Positions 23,781 through 33,056 of a DNA stretch of 64,000 nt are shown here, piece after piece. Source of the stretch: Paenibacillus_V sp046244365 (GTDB lineage Bacteria > Bacillota > Bacilli > Paenibacillales > NBRC-103111); assembly GCF_046244365.1 (NCBI RefSeq), contig NZ_CP176395.1, positions 1,798,001-1,862,000 of the forward strand, read 5' to 3'. A program made the position numbers and the translations under genes. Every line of letters begins with the position of its first letter. Position 1 is the first letter of the stretch. The notes under the pieces were generated by a model that was given only the letters and a program-made list of their open reading frames with translations, searched no databases and was not told the origin of the DNA.

Positions 23781-24603
23781 AACGTCATCGTCGCTGCAGT
23801 GGGCCGCTTACGCCATTCTGGGCGCGGGAGCCTTATTGATGCTCGTGCCGTTCTTTTGGATGGTATCCACCTCGCTGATGGCATCCGGAACCGAGCTGTC
23901 GCTGCCGCCGAAGCTGCTGCCCGATCCTTTCGAATGGGGCAACTACAAGAAGGTGTGGGTGGAGGTCAACTTCCTGCGGTATACGCTGAACAGCGTGTTC
24001 GTAACCGTGTTGGAGCTGCTCGGCATGGTTGCGTCGTGCGCGCTCGTCGCATACGGGCTGGCGTTTTTCGAATTCCGGAGTCGCAACCTGATTTTTCTTG
24101 CCATGCTGGGCACGATGATGCTGCCTTCGCAAATTACGATGATCCCGACTTATTTCATTTGGAAATCGGTCGGCGCTCTCGATACGTATTACCCGCTTAT
24201 TTTGCGCAGCTTTCTGGGCGGAGCGTTCGGTATCTTCCTGCTGCATCAGTTTTTCAAAACGCTTCCGCGCGAGCTGTACGATGCCGCTTGGGTGGACGGG
24301 GCGAATCCGTGGAAAATTTTTCGGATGATTTATTTGCCGCTGTCCAAGCCTGCTTTGTCGGCGCTTGCCGTCTTCACGTTCATCAGCGCATGGAACAACA
24401 CGCTGGAGCCGCTCATTTATTTGCAGAATAAAGATTTGTATACGCTGCCGCTCGGACTGCTGTTTCTGAAGAACGAAGTCGAGAACCGGATGACGCTCGT
24501 TATGGCGGGGGCGGTTATTACGATTTTGCCTGTGTTGGTCGTCTTTCTGTTCGCGCAAAAATATTTCGTCCAAGGCATCGCCTCGACGGGACTGAAAGGG
24601 TGA
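23773..24603 (+). CDS. ABC sugar permease (second CUT1 subunit)
   Basis: A 276-residue MalG-like permease with six membrane helices. The EAA coupling loop is YDAAWVDGANPWKIFRMIYL, and the C-terminus FAQKYFVQGIASTGLKG is typical of the group. Its ATG lies inside the end of the preceding permease gene, and its stop region overlaps the upstream GTG option of the next gene, so the three are translationally linked. Confidence 0.93.
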   Translation: MNKTSSSLQWAAYAILGAGALLMLVPFFWMVSTSLMASGTELSLPPKLLPDPFEWGNYKKVWVEVNFLRYTLNSVFVTVLELLGMVASCALVAYGLAFFEFRSRNLIFLAMLGTMMLPSQITMIPTYFIWKSVGALDTYYPLILRSFLGGAFGIFLLHQFFKTLPRELYDAAWVDGANPWKIFRMIYLPLSKPALSALAVFTFISAWNNTLEPLIYLQNKDLYTLPLGLLFLKNEVENRMTLVMAGAVITILPVLVVFLFAQKYFVQGIASTGLKG

Positions 24604-24608
24604 GAACG

Positions 24609-25895
24609 ATGATTCGAGCCGTACTGATCGGCGCGGGGATAAGAGGGGCGCGGGCGTACGCGCCTTATGCCTTGACGCATCCGCATGAGCTGGGGTTCGC
24701 CGCCGTCGCCGAGCCGGACGAACGGAAGCGGCTTCATTTTGCGGAACGGCACGGCATTGCCGACAGCGGGCGTTTCGCCTCCTGGGAGACGCTGCTGAGC
24801 GGACCTAAGCTGGGCGACCTTGCGCTCATATGCACGCAGGATAACGAACATTTCGAGCCTGCCATGCGGGCGCTCCGCCAAGGGTACCACGTCATGCTGG
24901 AGAAGCCGATGTCGCCCGATCCGGTCCAGACGATGGCGCTGGCGGAGGAGGCGAGACGGCTCGGCAAAGAGCTGTTCGTCTGTCATGTGCTGCGCTATAC
25001 GCCGTATTTTCAGACGCTTAAGCAGCTTGTGGACGACAACCGGATCGGACGGCTGATGTCGGTCCAGTGGAACGAGAACGTCGGCTACTGGCATCAGGCG
25101 CACAGCTATGTACGTGGGAATTGGCGGAATGCCGGTCTTTCCAGCCCGATGCTGCTGGCCAAAAGCTGCCACGATCTCGATCTGATCGGATGGCTGCTGG
25201 AGGAGGAGTGCACGCATGTTTCCTCCTTCGGCGATCTGTCCTATTTCAAGGAGGAACGGGCGCCGGCCGGTTCGACCGCCCGCTGTACGGACGGTTGCGC
25301 CGTGGAGGCGGAATGCTCTTACTCCGCGCTGAAATGGTATTACAACGAGAAGGACGAGTGGCCGCACAACGTGCCGAGCCTCGAGCCGAAGCTGGAGCAG
25401 CGGTGGAAGGCCATTACGGAGGGCCCTTACGGGAGATGCGTGTTCCGCTGCGATAATGACGTCGTCGATCATCAGATTGTGAACATGCGGTTCCGCAGCG
25501 GCGCAACGGCGGCCTTCACGATGACGGGCTTCACGAAGGACAGCTCGCGGACGTTTAAACTGATGGGCACCGAAGGCGAAATACGAGGGCATTTGGAGAA
25601 AAACGAGATCGAGCTTGCGTTATTCACGGGGCAGCGGGAGCTCATCGTACCGCCCAAGCTGGAAGGCGGACACAGCGGAGGGGATTACGGCATGGTGCGC
25701 GACGTCGTGAAGCGGATCCGGCAGGGGGAAGAAACGTTTGGACGCACTCACGGCATCGTTTCGGCGCTCAGCCATATGCTCGTTTTTGCGGCGGAGCAGT
25801 CCCGAGCGAGCGGTCAAACCGTGGCGTTCGGCGAATATATCCGTAGCGTTCGGGAGCAGGTCTCCGGCATGGAGCCTGTAAATGAGGTTTCTTAG
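24609..25895 (+). CDS. Gfo/Idh/MocA family NAD(P)-dependent dehydrogenase
   Basis: A 428-residue oxidoreductase. The Rossmann fold opens with IRAVLIGAGIRGARAYAPYA, followed by ALICTQDNEHFEPAM and the catalytic MLEKPMSPDP. A C-terminal domain contains SCHDLDLIGWLL, with the His-Asp pair found in many sugar-acting members. ATG at 24609 with AAGGGTGAG upstream is preferred to the overlapping GTG at 24600. As fourth gene of the transporter operon it probably acts on the imported sugar or glycoside. It is distinct from the dehydrogenase at 18912. Confidence 0.9.
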   Translation: MIRAVLIGAGIRGARAYAPYALTHPHELGFAAVAEPDERKRLHFAERHGIADSGRFASWETLLSGPKLGDLALICTQDNEHFEPAMRALRQGYHVMLEKPMSPDPVQTMALAEEARRLGKELFVCHVLRYTPYFQTLKQLVDDNRIGRLMSVQWNENVGYWHQAHSYVRGNWRNAGLSSPMLLAKSCHDLDLIGWLLEEECTHVSSFGDLSYFKEERAPAGSTARCTDGCAVEAECSYSALKWYYNEKDEWPHNVPSLEPKLEQRWKAITEGPYGRCVFRCDNDVVDHQIVNMRFRSGATAAFTMTGFTKDSSRTFKLMGTEGEIRGHLEKNEIELALFTGQRELIVPPKLEGGHSGGDYGMVRDVVKRIRQGEETFGRTHGIVSALSHMLVFAAEQSRASGQTVAFGEYIRSVREQVSGMEPVNEVS

Positions 25896-25906
25896 GAGGA
25901 GAGGTA

Positions 25907-27739
25907 ATGGATACGACCAGTCTGCTGTCCGTCTTTCCGAATATGCCGGATGTGTGGGGCGAAGGGCTGTTATTCGCTTTTTCGGGACTTGACGGGCAAA
26001 CGGTTACGGAATCGCAGTTCGTAGCGACGGCCGCTAAGGAGCGGTTCGGCTTGCTGTTTCACACGCCGTCGCGCAGGGTGCTGCGGCTGCGGGCTGCGAA
26101 GGAAGAACGGGTGCGGATCGCAACGGGCGACGTGCTGCTGGCCGAAACGGCGGACGGTCCGCTGCTCGCGGTTTACCGGAGCTGGCATACGCTCGTCGGC
26201 CGGCTCCCGGCGAACGGCTCGGCCGAGCTGACGTTCGAGGATACGGAAACCGGAGAATCCGCTTCGCTTCGCGTGACAGAGCTGCCCGGGGACGGGATGC
26301 AGCTTGGGGAAGAAGAGTCTGCCGGGGCTGAGAGGACGAACGGCGGCGATGCCGGCTGCGGGACGCTTTGCCTAACCGAGGACGCTGCGAACGGGGATGT
26401 TATTGCGCTTTGGCGGAACCGAGCCGGCTGGGTGCTCGCCTACGGAAAGACGGCCGAAGACGCTCGTGCAAGAGTGAGGGAGGCGCAAACGGCGGACCCG
26501 TTCGAGACGGCTGCCGCGCGGCTGCGCATCTACGGCAAGCGAACGCCTTTAAGCGCGCCCGGCCGCGAACGCCTGTTCAACAAATGCGTTAGCGTCATGA
26601 AGGTCAATACCCTGTCTGCGGAGGGTGCGATCCGCCGAACATGGTCGACCCCGGACCGCGTGCCGCACCGGGCGATGTGGCTGTGGGATTCGGTCTTTCA
26701 TTCGTTCGCGATGAACCGGATCGATGCGGACGTTTCCGCCGATCTGCTCAAGGCGGTGCTCGACGCGCAGCGAGAGGACGGGATGATTCCGCATATGTGC
26801 CGGACGGACGGCACCGCTTCGGCCATTACGCAGCCGCCGGTATTGGCGTGGGGCGTGCGGGAAAATTACCGCTACACGAAGCGCCGGTCGGATTTGGCGT
26901 ATGCGCTCCCGCGGCTGGAACGATACATGGGATGGCTGCTCGCGAATCGCGACCGGAACGGCAACGGTCTGCTCGAATGGATGATCGAGGGGAATCCGCT
27001 GTGCCGTTCGGGGGAATCGGGGATGGACAATTCCCCGCGCTTCGACGAAGCGGCTGCGCTCGACGCCGTCGATTTCTCGGTCTATGCGGCCGCGGATATG
27101 AGGGCGATGTCGGCCATCGCCGAGGAACTGGGCGAGCGGGAGCGGGCAGCCGAATGGCGGAGCCGGTCCGAAGCGGTATCTGCGGCCGTTCACAGGGAGC
27201 TGTGGGACGAGACGGAGGGCTTCTATTTCGACCGTCATATGGACGGACGCATGTCTGCGGTCAAAGCGGTCAGCGGTTTTTTGCCGCTGCTGCTTGACGA
27301 TCTGCCGCAAGTCCGGATCGATCGGCTGGTCGCGATGCTTCGCGATCCCCGCCATTTCGGCACGGCGTTCCCGGTGCCGACCGTCGCCCGCTCCGATTCT
27401 TCGTTCGGTACGGATATGTGGCGCGGGCCGGTGTGGATATGCATGAACTACATGATTGCCGAAGGACTTCGCAAGCACGGCAGGAAGGAGGAAGCGGAGC
27501 GATTGAGCCGGATGACCGTGGCGGCGGTGGCAAAGAACTACGAACGATATGGCGTTGTCTTCGAATATTTCGACGCGGAGGATCGCGTTGCGCCGCCCTC
27601 TTGCTATCGCAAAGGACCGCCGCGCGAGACGTACGACATCCGCCGCAAGCTGGAGACGATCCGCGATTTCCACTGGTCGGCGGCTTTGACCGCCTGTCTG
27701 CTGATGGATCCGGCGCCGGTGGCGGCTGGAGCCGGGTAA
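25907..27739 (+). CDS. Glycoside hydrolase, GH63-like (alpha/alpha)6-barrel
   Basis: A 610-residue, apparently cytoplasmic enzyme. An N-terminal beta-sandwich-like region (~1-200) precedes an (alpha/alpha)6 barrel. Barrel motifs are MWLWDSVFHSFAM, DGMIPHM, TQPPVLAWGV, GNPLCRSGESGMDNSPRFD (acidic catalytic region) and WRGPVWICMNYMIAEGL. These match the GH63/GH37-type group, which cleaves alpha-glucosidic, mannosylglycerate-type or related alpha-linkages. It follows the dehydrogenase by 11 nt with an AGGAGGAGAGG site. The exact linkage cleaved is not deducible. Confidence 0.8.
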   Translation: MDTTSLLSVFPNMPDVWGEGLLFAFSGLDGQTVTESQFVATAAKERFGLLFHTPSRRVLRLRAAKEERVRIATGDVLLAETADGPLLAVYRSWHTLVGRLPANGSAELTFEDTETGESASLRVTELPGDGMQLGEEESAGAERTNGGDAGCGTLCLTEDAANGDVIALWRNRAGWVLAYGKTAEDARARVREAQTADPFETAAARLRIYGKRTPLSAPGRERLFNKCVSVMKVNTLSAEGAIRRTWSTPDRVPHRAMWLWDSVFHSFAMNRIDADVSADLLKAVLDAQREDGMIPHMCRTDGTASAITQPPVLAWGVRENYRYTKRRSDLAYALPRLERYMGWLLANRDRNGNGLLEWMIEGNPLCRSGESGMDNSPRFDEAAALDAVDFSVYAAADMRAMSAIAEELGERERAAEWRSRSEAVSAAVHRELWDETEGFYFDRHMDGRMSAVKAVSGFLPLLLDDLPQVRIDRLVAMLRDPRHFGTAFPVPTVARSDSSFGTDMWRGPVWICMNYMIAEGLRKHGRKEEAERLSRMTVAAVAKNYERYGVVFEYFDAEDRVAPPSCYRKGPPRETYDIRRKLETIRDFHWSAALTACLLMDPAPVAAGAG

Positions 27740-27784
27740 GGCTGCGGCTAAAGCAGGACGCAACGGCACTGGCGGCGAGACGAA

Positions 27785-27876
27785 GAGAGAAAGCAAGAAA
27801 GCAAGAAAGCAAGAAAGCAAGAAAGTAAGCAAGAAAGTAAGCAAGAAAGTAAGCAAGAAAGTAAGCAAGCCTGCAA
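27785..27876. repeat. AAGAAAGCAAGAAAGTAAGC-type simple tandem repeat
   Basis: About 90 nt of purine-rich repeat with an 8-nt unit (GCAAGAAA) that passes into a 12-nt unit (GCAAGAAAGTAA). It lies between the hydrolase and the first beta-helix gene and is likely variable in length between strains. Confidence 0.85.
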
Positions 27877-27944
27877 GCGAAGGACAGCTTAGAGAAACCC
27901 GCATATGCATCCTGTTCCTAATATGACTAGTGGGAGGGGTTACG

Positions 27945-29810
27945 ATGACGGATTCTCCGCTTCATGAGCAGGGCAGAAATCGGCAAGGGAATCAAAGGGA
28001 CAACGGAACGGCAAAAGCGCAGGACGAGGCGCTGAAGTCGGACAATGGCACGGCAAAAGCGCGTGATGAGGAGCGGAAATTGGAAAACGGAACGGCAACG
28101 GCGCAGGACGAGGCGCTGAAGCCGGACAATGGAATGACGGCATGGCATGGCACGGTGCCGTCGCCAAGCCCAAGCCGGCCGATGACCCGCAGGCATGTGC
28201 TGGCGGCGATCGGTACGGCGGGCATGGCGATAGCCGGCGGCGGCTTGCTGCCGCTGCTCGCGCATGGCGCCGCTGTGTCAGCCGCCTCCGTCACGGACGC
28301 CGTCTACGGCGTCCCCGGCTTGCTGGCGGCAGCCGATCCCGGCTGGGTGAGCGTGCTCGATCACGGAGCCGCCGGAGACGGGACAACGGACGATACGGCG
28401 GCGTTTCAAGCGGCGGCTGCTGCCGGCAAGACGGTAATCGTCCCCAAGCCGGCTGCTTTCTATAAGCTGACGGGATCCGTTGTCTTGACGGGTTCGATCG
28501 TCGGCATCGGCATGCCGGAAATCCGCATGGACAGTCCGGACGGCTCGGTCGCCAAGCGGATGTTCCGGATCGAAGGGTATGCGGGAAGCGGATTGACCGT
28601 AACCGGACTGCATCTGAACGGCAGCTATGCGGGCGGCTCCGTGAACGAGCAGTCCCACCTGCTCCGCATCGTCAATTCGCGAAACGTATACGTCCATAAC
28701 AACACGCTCGATGCCCCGTACGGCGATTGCGTGTATGTCGGGTCGGATTACATCGCGCCGAGCGAGAATGTCCACATCCGCGAAAATGTTCTCAGCAACC
28801 CGCGACGATGCGCCGTCGCCGTCGTTTCCGGACGGGGCATATGGATTTGCGGCAATGCGATCAGCGATCCGTTTCCTTATGTTGCGGCGATCGATCTAGA
28901 GCCGAATACATCGTCCGCGGGCACCGATATCGTGGAGGACGTGTGGATCGAGGACAACGGGTTTTACAGTGAAATCTATTTCGTCAATTCCTACAATCCG
29001 AACGCAGCCTTCAAAAATCAGCGTATTACGATCGCGGGCAACAAGGGCAAATCGCGGTACTTTTTCCGCTGCATTGCGGCGAGCGGCGATACGGAACACG
29101 TGGCGATCCGGGGCAACGAGTTTTACGGTTCGGTATCCGACGCCAGAATGATCCTATGCTCCAAAGTAACCAAAGGACTGGAGATCAGCGGCAACCGGGA
29201 TTATGCGACGGGCGCTTCCGGCTGGTTGATCAGCAATTCGGCGGCACCGGTAATAAGAGATAACTGCATCGATTCCGGGCGGGCGATCGCCGTCGCCTTC
29301 ACGGATTGCGAGGCTGTGCGCTTCGTCGGCAATCAGATCAAAGCGGTCAATTCCTCCTACGGCGCCGTCCGTTTTACCGGGACGCTTCCGACAAGCAGGC
29401 ACCAAATCGCGTCCAACCAGCTGATCAATATCGGCAATGTCGGCTACTGGTTCGGGGCCGTCGTCAGCGGCGTTCTATTCGACGGCAACGTGACGGACTG
29501 CCAGAGCAAATGCATCCAGCTCGACGCGGCGGCGAACGGCTCGGACATTCGCATTACGGCGGACAACGTATTTGCGGGCAGCGGGACGCCAATTGCCGGA
29601 GCTTCGTATTTGCTCAAGTGGGCTTCCCCCGAAATGCAAGCCAAGGATGCCTTCGCCGGTTGGGCCTCAGCGGCGCCGACCGCAGGGAGCTGGAAGCGCG
29701 GCTCCGTCTTGTGGAACGTCCTGCCTTCCGTTTCGGCTCCGGCCGGGTGGATATGTGTTGCCGACGGGACGCCCGGCACGTGGGAGTCATTCTCAACGAT
29801 CGGTTCCTAA
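27945..29810 (+). CDS. Tat-exported right-handed beta-helix protein (pectate-lyase-3 type)
   Basis: A 621-residue protein. A hydrophilic N-terminal stretch contains three 14-residue repeats (DNGTAKAQDEALKS type, ~19-63). A twin-arginine signal follows at ~75-105 (TRRHVLAAIGTAGMAIAGGG). Then comes a beta-helix domain beginning VLDHGAAGDGTTDDTAAFQ, the hallmark of the Pectate_lyase_3/GH28-like N-terminus, with repeated short strands to ~560. It probably cleaves or binds a polysaccharide outside the cell. GGGAGGGG precedes the ATG at 27945. The long extension before the Tat signal is unusual. A paralogue follows. Confidence 0.82.
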   Translation: MTDSPLHEQGRNRQGNQRDNGTAKAQDEALKSDNGTAKARDEERKLENGTATAQDEALKPDNGMTAWHGTVPSPSPSRPMTRRHVLAAIGTAGMAIAGGGLLPLLAHGAAVSAASVTDAVYGVPGLLAAADPGWVSVLDHGAAGDGTTDDTAAFQAAAAAGKTVIVPKPAAFYKLTGSVVLTGSIVGIGMPEIRMDSPDGSVAKRMFRIEGYAGSGLTVTGLHLNGSYAGGSVNEQSHLLRIVNSRNVYVHNNTLDAPYGDCVYVGSDYIAPSENVHIRENVLSNPRRCAVAVVSGRGIWICGNAISDPFPYVAAIDLEPNTSSAGTDIVEDVWIEDNGFYSEIYFVNSYNPNAAFKNQRITIAGNKGKSRYFFRCIAASGDTEHVAIRGNEFYGSVSDARMILCSKVTKGLEISGNRDYATGASGWLISNSAAPVIRDNCIDSGRAIAVAFTDCEAVRFVGNQIKAVNSSYGAVRFTGTLPTSRHQIASNQLINIGNVGYWFGAVVSGVLFDGNVTDCQSKCIQLDAAANGSDIRITADNVFAGSGTPIAGASYLLKWASPEMQAKDAFAGWASAAPTAGSWKRGSVLWNVLPSVSAPAGWICVADGTPGTWESFSTIGS

Positions 29811-29879
29811 GGCTCCGAGCAGCAGAACCCTTGTATGAACGACGTTTACCTAAACTTATGGTACGGAGGGATAACCAAA

Positions 29880-31904
29880 ATGACCGACAACCATATCCAC
29901 AATGAGCGCCGGGACGAACCGGTTCATACGGAGCAAAAAGAAGCCCGTGAAGCATCGGCAAGCATGATGACGAGAAGAAAGCTGCTTGCCTCGCTAGGCG
30001 CGGCGGGTGCCTTTTTGGCGGCGGAAGGGCTTCTGTCCGGACGTGCGGCCGGCGTAGCGTACGGGAAGGAAACGGGCGTTACCGACAGCGTTTACGGCGA
30101 CCGCATAGAGATAGACAAATTTGACGATAAAAGCAAGCAGGATAAGAAACGCAAATGGAAGGATCTGCACGGGATCGGTCTGTGCGTAGCGACGACGATC
30201 GGCGAGCTGCGGAGCGAGTCCGACATTTGGCCGGAGGCCGCCTATTACGTAACCGATGCGGGAATGGAAGGTTTCTTTCTGGTCGACGAAAACGATACGG
30301 TTACCGCGGACAATACGGGTACCGTGCTTGTAGCCCCCGGGGGCAAACGGCTGAAGCGGGTGCATGACGGCAGGCTGAGCGTTCTCTGGTTCGGCGCCAA
30401 GGGGGACGGCATAACGGTGGATACGCAAGCGCTGCAAAATGCGCTGAATGCGGCTTCCGGCGGAAAGCTGTTCATTCCGAAACAGCGCTCCGGCTATTAC
30501 TTGACCGGGCAGCTGTTCGTACGCAGCGGCACGGTAATCGAATTCGAGCCCGGAACCGTCGTTCAGGCGATCGATACGTTAAGCCGCAAGGCGCCTTACG
30601 AGCGGCTGATCCGCATCCTTAACGCGGATAACGTGCACATATGCGGCAACGGGGCGACCCTGCAAATGAATAAAGCCGCGTACAATTCCGGAGAACAGGC
30701 CCATATATTCGATATTAGCGGTTCGTCCAACGTCCTGATCGAGCGGATCAATGCCAACGACAGCGGCGGTGACGGCTTCTACGTGGGCGCATTCGAGGCT
30801 TCGCAGCCTTACTCCAGAAACATCGTCCTGCGCGAGTGCAGAGCCTACAATAACCGGCGGCAAGGCCTTTCGGTCATCACCGTAGACGGGCTGCTCGTCG
30901 AGAATTGCCGCTTCGAACGGACGGACGGGACGGCGCCGAAGAGCGGCGTCGATATCGAGCCGAACAACACGAACGGGTTGGAACGGTTGAAAAACATTCG
31001 ATTCGTCGGCTGCACGGCGGAAGGCAATGTCGGGCGCGGCTTCCTGGTCACGCTGCTGAAGCTGACCGCGGCGAGCGAACGGGTCGACATCACGTTCGAA
31101 AACTGCCGGACGAAAGGCAATTCGTTCGGGTATTCGGTCAATTACGGCGGAGAAGGCGCGAAGGCGGTCAAAGGGGAAGTCGCCTTTATCGGCTGCACGG
31201 CCGAAAACGAGCAGTATGCCGGGTTTTCGGTCTTATCGAACTCCCCGGAAAGCGTTAAAACGACCTATGTCCGCTGCAAGGCGATCAACTGCAATACGGT
31301 CAACATGCCGGACGATCCGTACGGCTTCGGGGCCTCGTTCATCGTGACGACCGTTCCGCAGCAGCCGCGCTCCGCAATCGGCAACGTATCGTATATCGGC
31401 TGCGAGTCGATCGACGAACGGGCATCCGGGCTGGTCGTGCGCGGATTCGCGGTCAAGAAGAACAAAGACGAGGCGATCCGCAACGTGCAGCTGATCGACT
31501 GCAGCGCGCGAGGCGGCAGCCAAAGCGTTTACCATGTCGACCCGGTTGCGGAAGACGTGCATGTCCGCAACGCCGTTCAGCCCGTTAGGGCGGTCGCGGC
31601 CTCGGGACCGGTCAGCTTAGGCTGGATCGGTCACCGTATCCATAACGCGGGAGCGGCCGGCGATATTACGCTTACGCTGCCCGAGGCGAAGGCGGGCCGG
31701 ACGTTTACGTTCGGCATCGAGGCCGCGCATGCCGTCACGCTCGTACCGCAGTCCGGCGGCGCGATCCTGAGGCCGGCCGGCGGCGGGAACGCGGTGAAAT
31801 CGGCCAATCCCGGCGATTCGATTGCGCTGCTCGGCCGGGCGGACGGCAGATGGCAAATCGCATCGGCCGTCGGCAGCTGGTCCGAAGCCGCGGCGGGCGA
31901 ATAA
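29880..31904 (+). CDS. Tat-exported right-handed beta-helix protein, second copy
   Basis: A 674-residue paralogue of the preceding protein. The Tat signal is at ~28-58 (MMTRRKLLASLGAAGAFLAA). Both proteins then have TDAVYG or TDSVYG. The beta-helix starts at LWFGAKGDGITVDTQALQNA and runs through many parallel strands (GSSNVLIERINANDSGGDGF and similar). The final ~90 residues look like a separate beta-sandwich (ITLTLPEAKAGRTFTFGIEA). Its ATG has GGAGGG 8 nt upstream. It is likely an extracellular polysaccharide lyase or hydrolase; the catalytic residues cannot be assigned by eye. Confidence 0.82.
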   Translation: MTDNHIHNERRDEPVHTEQKEAREASASMMTRRKLLASLGAAGAFLAAEGLLSGRAAGVAYGKETGVTDSVYGDRIEIDKFDDKSKQDKKRKWKDLHGIGLCVATTIGELRSESDIWPEAAYYVTDAGMEGFFLVDENDTVTADNTGTVLVAPGGKRLKRVHDGRLSVLWFGAKGDGITVDTQALQNALNAASGGKLFIPKQRSGYYLTGQLFVRSGTVIEFEPGTVVQAIDTLSRKAPYERLIRILNADNVHICGNGATLQMNKAAYNSGEQAHIFDISGSSNVLIERINANDSGGDGFYVGAFEASQPYSRNIVLRECRAYNNRRQGLSVITVDGLLVENCRFERTDGTAPKSGVDIEPNNTNGLERLKNIRFVGCTAEGNVGRGFLVTLLKLTAASERVDITFENCRTKGNSFGYSVNYGGEGAKAVKGEVAFIGCTAENEQYAGFSVLSNSPESVKTTYVRCKAINCNTVNMPDDPYGFGASFIVTTVPQQPRSAIGNVSYIGCESIDERASGLVVRGFAVKKNKDEAIRNVQLIDCSARGGSQSVYHVDPVAEDVHVRNAVQPVRAVAASGPVSLGWIGHRIHNAGAAGDITLTLPEAKAGRTFTFGIEAAHAVTLVPQSGGAILRPAGGGNAVKSANPGDSIALLGRADGRWQIASAVGSWSEAAAGE

Positions 31905-31952
31905 GCGGCGGAAGCATCGCTAACACATCCATAAGCGAAAAAGGTGACGCCG

Positions 31953-33005
31953 ATGTTCGATATCTACGAAGACAAGATCCGCTTGGAAGCCTGCGGCCGC
32001 AGTACGGCTTTTGTTTCCCGCTATCAGGATTTCCGGTATTACGGGTCTTCGGTTACGCCCGGTACGGCACTTGCGATGAACGTGATCAAGCCGGAGCAGC
32101 CTTCGCCGATGCTGGTCCAACTGCACGGCTGGCATATGAGCATGCCGGAGCCTTGCAAGCGGGAGTCGCCCGTGGCCGGCTGCCGGTACTTGGTCGTGCA
32201 GGTCGATATGCGGGGGCGGGCCTTCTCGGAAGGCTCGCCCGATTGCAACGGACATGAGCTAATAGACATTTATGACGCCGTGCGGTTCGTGCGGGAACAG
32301 TACCCGGATTACTTGTCCGATCCTGGCATCGTTCATCTCGAGGGCGGCAGCGGAGGCGGAGGAAACGCACTTGCCATGATCAACAAATTTCCGGACCTGT
32401 TCGCGTCAGCGACGGCGCTGTACGGCATCTCCGATTATGCGGAATGGTATGCGGGGGACCGCGTAGGCGAATTCCGCGACGAGATGGACGTCTGGATCGG
32501 CAGTCCTCCGTGGAACGATGCGGAGCGGTATGCGGCGAGGAGCGGCGCGTATTTGGCGGCCAATCAATTGACGTCGCTGCTGATGGCCCACGGTTCGTAT
32601 GACGAGCGGGTACCGGTCGGCCAAAGCCGGAGATACGTGTCGGCGGGGGAAAGGGCGGGCAAGGAGCCGTTGATCCGATACGTCGAATGGCCGGGCGTCG
32701 GGGGCTTCGAGCATACGGAGCGTCTGCCCGATGCAAGCCTGCAGGCGTTCGAGCAGGATAAAGAGAGGCACCGGTCCGCGAATGCGCGTTCCTTGGAAAT
32801 TCCCCGCCAAGGCGTTTTCATGATCGGCGGGTATTTGTATACGAAGCATTTCGCCGTGCATATGGAGCATATCGATTGCTTCGCCCGTCTCGTTTACGAT
32901 TTGGACGAGGGCTTGTTCCGGGTTACGGCGGAGCGCCCTTATTCGTTCCGCATCGAGCTGGCCGACGGAACGGTGAGGAATGGAACGGCTTCGGTTGAGG
33001 CTTAG
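31953..33005 (+). CDS. Alpha/beta hydrolase (S9 peptidase / acetylxylan-esterase-like)
   Basis: A 350-residue hydrolase with an alpha/beta fold. The oxyanion strand is MLVQLHGWHM, the nucleophile elbow is EGGSGGGGNAL (G-x-S-x-G), and a late segment has MAHGSYDERVPVGQS with the acid Asp and a C-terminal FEHTE His. No signal peptide. By context it is likely a carbohydrate esterase that removes acyl groups from imported or surface sugars; an aminopeptidase role cannot be excluded. ATG at 31953 is preferred to a GTG at 31944. Confidence 0.75.
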   Translation: MFDIYEDKIRLEACGRSTAFVSRYQDFRYYGSSVTPGTALAMNVIKPEQPSPMLVQLHGWHMSMPEPCKRESPVAGCRYLVVQVDMRGRAFSEGSPDCNGHELIDIYDAVRFVREQYPDYLSDPGIVHLEGGSGGGGNALAMINKFPDLFASATALYGISDYAEWYAGDRVGEFRDEMDVWIGSPPWNDAERYAARSGAYLAANQLTSLLMAHGSYDERVPVGQSRRYVSAGERAGKEPLIRYVEWPGVGGFEHTERLPDASLQAFEQDKERHRSANARSLEIPRQGVFMIGGYLYTKHFAVHMEHIDCFARLVYDLDEGLFRVTAERPYSFRIELADGTVRNGTASVEA

Positions 33006-33056
33006 AAAGAGGGTCCTGCAGAGAGAGAAACGGAACGTTGGGAGAGTGGGAACAGC

